From the IMG/VR virus record IMGVR_UViG_3300043015_002888, positions 1-35,581 of that record: a stretch of DNA of 35,581 bases. One strand, written 5' to 3'. Below the pieces are notes generated by a model. The model saw only the letters and a list, made by a program, of their open reading frames with translations, had not been told where the DNA came from and made no database searches. Shown in pieces: positions 33,259 to 35,581 of this stretch. The stretch is from a virus. Made by a program: the position numbers and the translations under genes. Each line of letters begins with the position of its first letter. Position 1 is the stretch's first letter.

Positions 33259-33810
33259 ATGAGCAATTTATTTCAAAAATTAGAGATCGAAGCTTTTAGA
33301 GCTGGAATCACTCCAAGAACAAAAGAGTCAATGGAATGGTTCCGTAGAAAAGCAACGCAACTTGGCCGTGTTGGAAAATCAATCATGAACGATGAAGCAG
33401 TAAAGCTTCAGACTAGTATGAAAGATCCTGAGGGCGAGATGTATATGTTTTTTTATGATCCAAAACATAAAAAGACTCTACCGTATTACGATAAGTTCCC
33501 ACTAATTGTTATGATGGGTCCAGCAAAAGGCGGATTTTACGGATTAAACCTGCACTATCTTCCTCCGGTTCTTCGGGCAAAAGTACTAGATGAATTGTTG
33601 AGCGAAGAAGATAAAAAATTGGCGCTAGCGCGACTCCCTAAAAAATATATTGGGCCTATGATTAAACATTATCTTAGCAGTAATGTAAAAAGCAGATTTG
33701 CTTTGGTTGAAAAACCTGAATGGGAAATTGCTACATTTTTACCAACTGCTCAGTTTGAAAAGGCTAGAGCGTCAACCGTATACGCAGAGTCTAGGAAAAT
33801 GATACGATGA
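33259..33810 (+). CDS. Conserved T4-like phage protein, possibly gp2-like DNA end protector
   Basis: A 183-residue protein with LEIEAFRAGITPRTKES, MEWFRRKATQLGRVGKS, then MYMFFYDPKHKKTLPYYDKF and GFYGLNLHYLPPVLRAKVLD. These blocks belong to a protein conserved in T4-like marine phages. In T4, gene 2 (DNA end protector) is next to gene 4, so gp2 is a candidate, but I cannot confirm it from sequence. It has a basic N-terminal third fit for DNA contact. Its ATG has no ribosome site and coincides with the predicted late transcription start; an internal ATG at 33331 is the alternative. Confidence 0.6.
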   Translation: MSNLFQKLEIEAFRAGITPRTKESMEWFRRKATQLGRVGKSIMNDEAVKLQTSMKDPEGEMYMFFYDPKHKKTLPYYDKFPLIVMMGPAKGGFYGLNLHYLPPVLRAKVLDELLSEEDKKLALARLPKKYIGPMIKHYLSSNVKSRFALVEKPEWEIATFLPTAQFEKARASTVYAESRKMIR

Positions 33811-34520
33811 GCAGTATTAACGAATTAAAAGGAATGGCATCTTCTAAATTAGGATTTGCTAGATCCAATCAATTTTTACTTGAGCTTCCTAGATTAGAAA
33901 ATGGTTCAGGCCCTGGTGGGTTTTTAGGAGCATTACTTGATCGTGTTGGTGGATTTATTCCATCTGTTCCAGGACTTACTCCGGATCGTCAACCAAATCC
34001 AAGAGAGCTTAATGTTTTATGTCGAGCAACTGGATTGCCTGGAAAACAAATAATAACAGCAGATCGTAAAGTTGGTATGATAAACGAAAAGATTGCATAC
34101 GGATATGCAGTATCTGAATTATCATTAACATTTTACATGCTCAATGACTATAGTGTAAAAAATTATTTTGATGCTTGGATGGCTCAAATAGTAGATGATG
34201 GATATGGGGCAAATGGGCAAAAAACAGCACAAATTGTAAAATACAAAGATGAGTATACTTATCCTGTTAAGATTCATCAATTAAGAAAGCCACAAATTGG
34301 ATTCTCAGCAAATTTAGGCCCTATTAGCGCTGGACTTGGTCTTGGTGGAGGAAGTGTCTATACTGTAGAATTATTAGAAGCATTTCCTACAACAATAAAC
34401 GAAATTACATTCACAAATGATTTGGATGGAATTATAGAAGTGACAGTTCAACTGTCATATACAAACTGGAAGAGAGTTAAACCTTCTCAAAACTTTATTA
34501 ATCTTGATATTGGATTTTAA
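33807..34520 (+). CDS. Tail-tube-fold protein, probably gp54-like tube initiator
   Basis: A 237-residue protein. LGFARSNQFLLELPRLENG, the tube-type N-terminal strand, is followed by CRATGLPGKQIITADRKVG, YGYAVSELSLTFYMLNDYSV and YFDAWMAQIVDD, then ELLEAFPTTINEITFTND. The order is that of the tail tube family (gp19, gp48, gp54). The presence of gp48 across the divergent gap and of gp26 and a tape-measure-like gene next door favours gp54, the protein that starts the tube. A Gly-rich loop at about 31-62 would be an insertion. It has an ATGA overlap with the upstream gene. Confidence 0.65.
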   Translation: MSSINELKGMASSKLGFARSNQFLLELPRLENGSGPGGFLGALLDRVGGFIPSVPGLTPDRQPNPRELNVLCRATGLPGKQIITADRKVGMINEKIAYGYAVSELSLTFYMLNDYSVKNYFDAWMAQIVDDGYGANGQKTAQIVKYKDEYTYPVKIHQLRKPQIGFSANLGPISAGLGLGGGSVYTVELLEAFPTTINEITFTNDLDGIIEVTVQLSYTNWKRVKPSQNFINLDIGF

Positions 34521-34532
34521 TTGGAGTAAATT

Positions 34533-35237
34533 ATGGCATTGCCTTCGTTAAATGCGACACCGTCGTATGAATTGACTATTCCGTCAACAAAGAAAAAATA
34601 TAACTATAGACCTTTCTTAGTTAAAGAACAAAAAATATTAATGCTAGCTTATGAGAGTAAAGATAAAAAGCAAGTTATTAATGCAATGTTGGATACTGTA
34701 AAATCATGTATTCCGGAAATTGATGTAAAAGTATTGACAACTTCTGATGTTGATTATATTTTTACACAACTCAGAGCAAAATCGGTCGGAGAAAAAATTG
34801 AATTAAATATTCCATGCAATAATTGTTCAACGCAAAATCCTATTTCTGTTAATGTCGAAGAAGTAAAAGTAAATGGAGACAATGCTGAAAAGACAATAGA
34901 ATTAACTGATAAAATTTCAGTTAAACTTAAATACCCAACATATTTTGACTTTATGAGCGGAATGAATTTAGATTCTGAATCACAGACAGAAACTTTAATG
35001 GAAATTATTATATCATGTCTTGATTCAATTATGACCGAAGAAGAAAATATGTTAATAAGGGATGAGCCAAAGGAAGAAGTAATCAGGTTTATTGAATCCA
35101 TGAATTCACAACAATTTGAACTTATATCTGAATTTGTACAAAATATCCCACAAATAGAATATAATAATAAATTTAAATGTATTTCGTGTGGTGAAGAACA
35201 AGAAATAAAATTACAAGGACTTGATGATTTTTTTTAG
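34533..35237 (+). CDS. 26: Baseplate hub/tail-assembly protein gp26 (T4_baseplate family)
   Basis: A 234-residue protein with YNYRPFLVKEQKILMLAYES and VINAMLDTVKSC near the start, the hallmark of the gp26 family. A CNNC pair (Cys95, Cys98) and a CISC pair (Cys216, Cys219) could form a zinc ribbon. The C-terminus reads LQGLDDFF and the last two codons are TTT TTT before TAG. In T4, gp26 acts in hub assembly. Here the gene ends at an eight-T run followed by a -1 frame extension and a tape-measure-like gene, so it may act as the short form of a tail-assembly chaperone pair. GGAG lies shortly before the ATG. Confidence 0.82.
   Translation: MALPSLNATPSYELTIPSTKKKYNYRPFLVKEQKILMLAYESKDKKQVINAMLDTVKSCIPEIDVKVLTTSDVDYIFTQLRAKSVGEKIELNIPCNNCSTQNPISVNVEEVKVNGDNAEKTIELTDKISVKLKYPTYFDFMSGMNLDSESQTETLMEIIISCLDSIMTEEENMLIRDEPKEEVIRFIESMNSQQFELISEFVQNIPQIEYNNKFKCISCGEEQEIKLQGLDDFF
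35228..35235 (+). other. Candidate -1 ribosomal frameshift site (T8) at the end of gene 26
   Basis: Eight consecutive T immediately precede AG, so the gp26 frame reads TTT TTT TAG. The heptamer T TTT TTT at 35228-35234 allows both P- and A-site tRNAs to re-pair after a -1 slip. Translation then continues TTA GTA TGC and stays open to 35422. No stable downstream stem is obvious to me by eye. Confidence 0.6.
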
Positions 35238-35422
35238 TATGCCTCTCTCATGATAGTCTTGAAAACTATTATAAGATTAATTTTCAGATGATGCAAAACT
35301 ATAATTATGCTTTAAGTGAACTTGATGAAATGATCCCTTGGGAGAGGGAAATTTACGTAACAATGCTAATTAATCATATAGAAGAACAAAATGATAGAGC
35401 TAGACAACAAGGAATAACTTAA
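35234..35422 (+). CDS. -1 frame extension of gp26 (gp51-like position)
   Basis: The ORF is open from just after a TGA at 35225-35227 to a TAA at 35420-35422. After a slip at the T8 run it would add 62 residues, beginning LVCLSHDSLENYYKINF and containing LSELDEMIPWEREIYVTML, giving a 296-residue fusion. There is no ATG, GTG or TTG in its first 18 codons; the first is a double ATG at 35288-35293 with a poor ribosome site, which would give only 44 residues. In marine T4-like phages a small gene in this place is usually called gp51. The stop overlaps the next ATG (TAATG). Confidence 0.62.
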   Translation, partial: LVCLSHDSLENYYKINFQMMQNYNYALSELDEMIPWEREIYVTMLINHIEEQNDRARQQGIT

Positions 35423-35581
35423 TGGCAGTTTTCACATTATCAGATGTAAATGACACGCTAATGAGTCAAAATCGTACTCTAAAAAGCACCGATAAAAAAG
35501 TTGGTGATCTTTCTAGTAATATGAAAACATTCCTTGAAGTAATGAAAGGAAAAAAATTAAAAGCCAGAGAAGAAGCAATTG
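35422..35581 (+). CDS. N-terminus of a probable tape-measure protein (cut by the right edge)
   Basis: The first 53 residues are visible: AVFTLSDVNDTLMSQNRTLK, then STDKKVGDLSSNMKTFLEVM and a Lys-rich stretch. The helical heptad-like beginning and the position directly after gp26 and its extension fit the tape-measure or long structural proteins of marine T4-like phages (T4 gp29 position). The identity cannot be proven from this fragment. Confidence 0.5.
   Translation, partial: MAVFTLSDVNDTLMSQNRTLKSTDKKVGDLSSNMKTFLEVMKGKKLKAREEAI

Overview
The window looks like part of an AT-rich genome of a T4-like marine myovirus (cyanophage or pelagiphage type). The evidence is a near-complete contractile-tail baseplate gene set with recognisable T4 counterparts (48, 53, hub, 5, PAAR tip, 25, 6, 7-like, 10-like, 8), head-completion gene 4 and hub/chaperone gene 26. 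Genes are tightly packed and mostly overlap by 1-28 bases, and four copies of the T4-type late promoter octamer TATAAATA lie in the few short intergenic gaps. I see no tRNA, IS element, CRISPR array or integrase, and no gene-free stretch longer than about 50 bases. The host cannot be decided from this window.

Layout. (1) 1-11142, minus strand: one translationally coupled operon of at least 12 genes. It encodes six clear radical SAM proteins, probably a seventh at the left edge, two QueC-like PP-loop ATPases, a small kinase-fold protein, a compact NodU/CmcH-type carbamoyltransferase and an SGNH hydrolase. (2) 11143-11181: a divergent promoter region. (3) 11182-14248, plus strand: a methyltransferase-like protein, a small protein resembling its Rossmann core, and three GT-A type glycosyltransferase-like proteins, all overlapping. 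(4) 14124-16400, minus strand: a coiled-coil protein whose end overlaps the last glycosyltransferase tail-to-tail by 125 bases, then small virion proteins. (5) 16400-32696, minus strand: the baseplate operon, transcribed from gene 48 at the right to a 1706-residue structural protein at the left, with internal late promoters. (6) 32744-35581, plus strand: gene 4, a conserved phage protein, a tail-tube-fold protein (gp54-like), gp26, a short downstream ORF and the start of a tape-measure-like gene.

Two parts stand out. The first is the radical SAM / PP-loop / carbamoyltransferase operon, which contains two copies of a twitch-radical-SAM-to-PP-loop module and three paralogous SPASM-type radical SAM genes. 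It reads as a multi-step biosynthetic pathway of unknown product; together with the methyltransferase and glycosyltransferases next door it could build or decorate a modified nucleotide, sugar or peptide. No precursor peptide or classical queuosine gene is visible. The second is the end of gene 26: a run of eight T directly before its stop, followed in the -1 frame by an ORF without a usable start over its first 18 codons and then by the tape-measure-like gene. This is the arrangement of programmed-frameshift tail-assembly chaperones.
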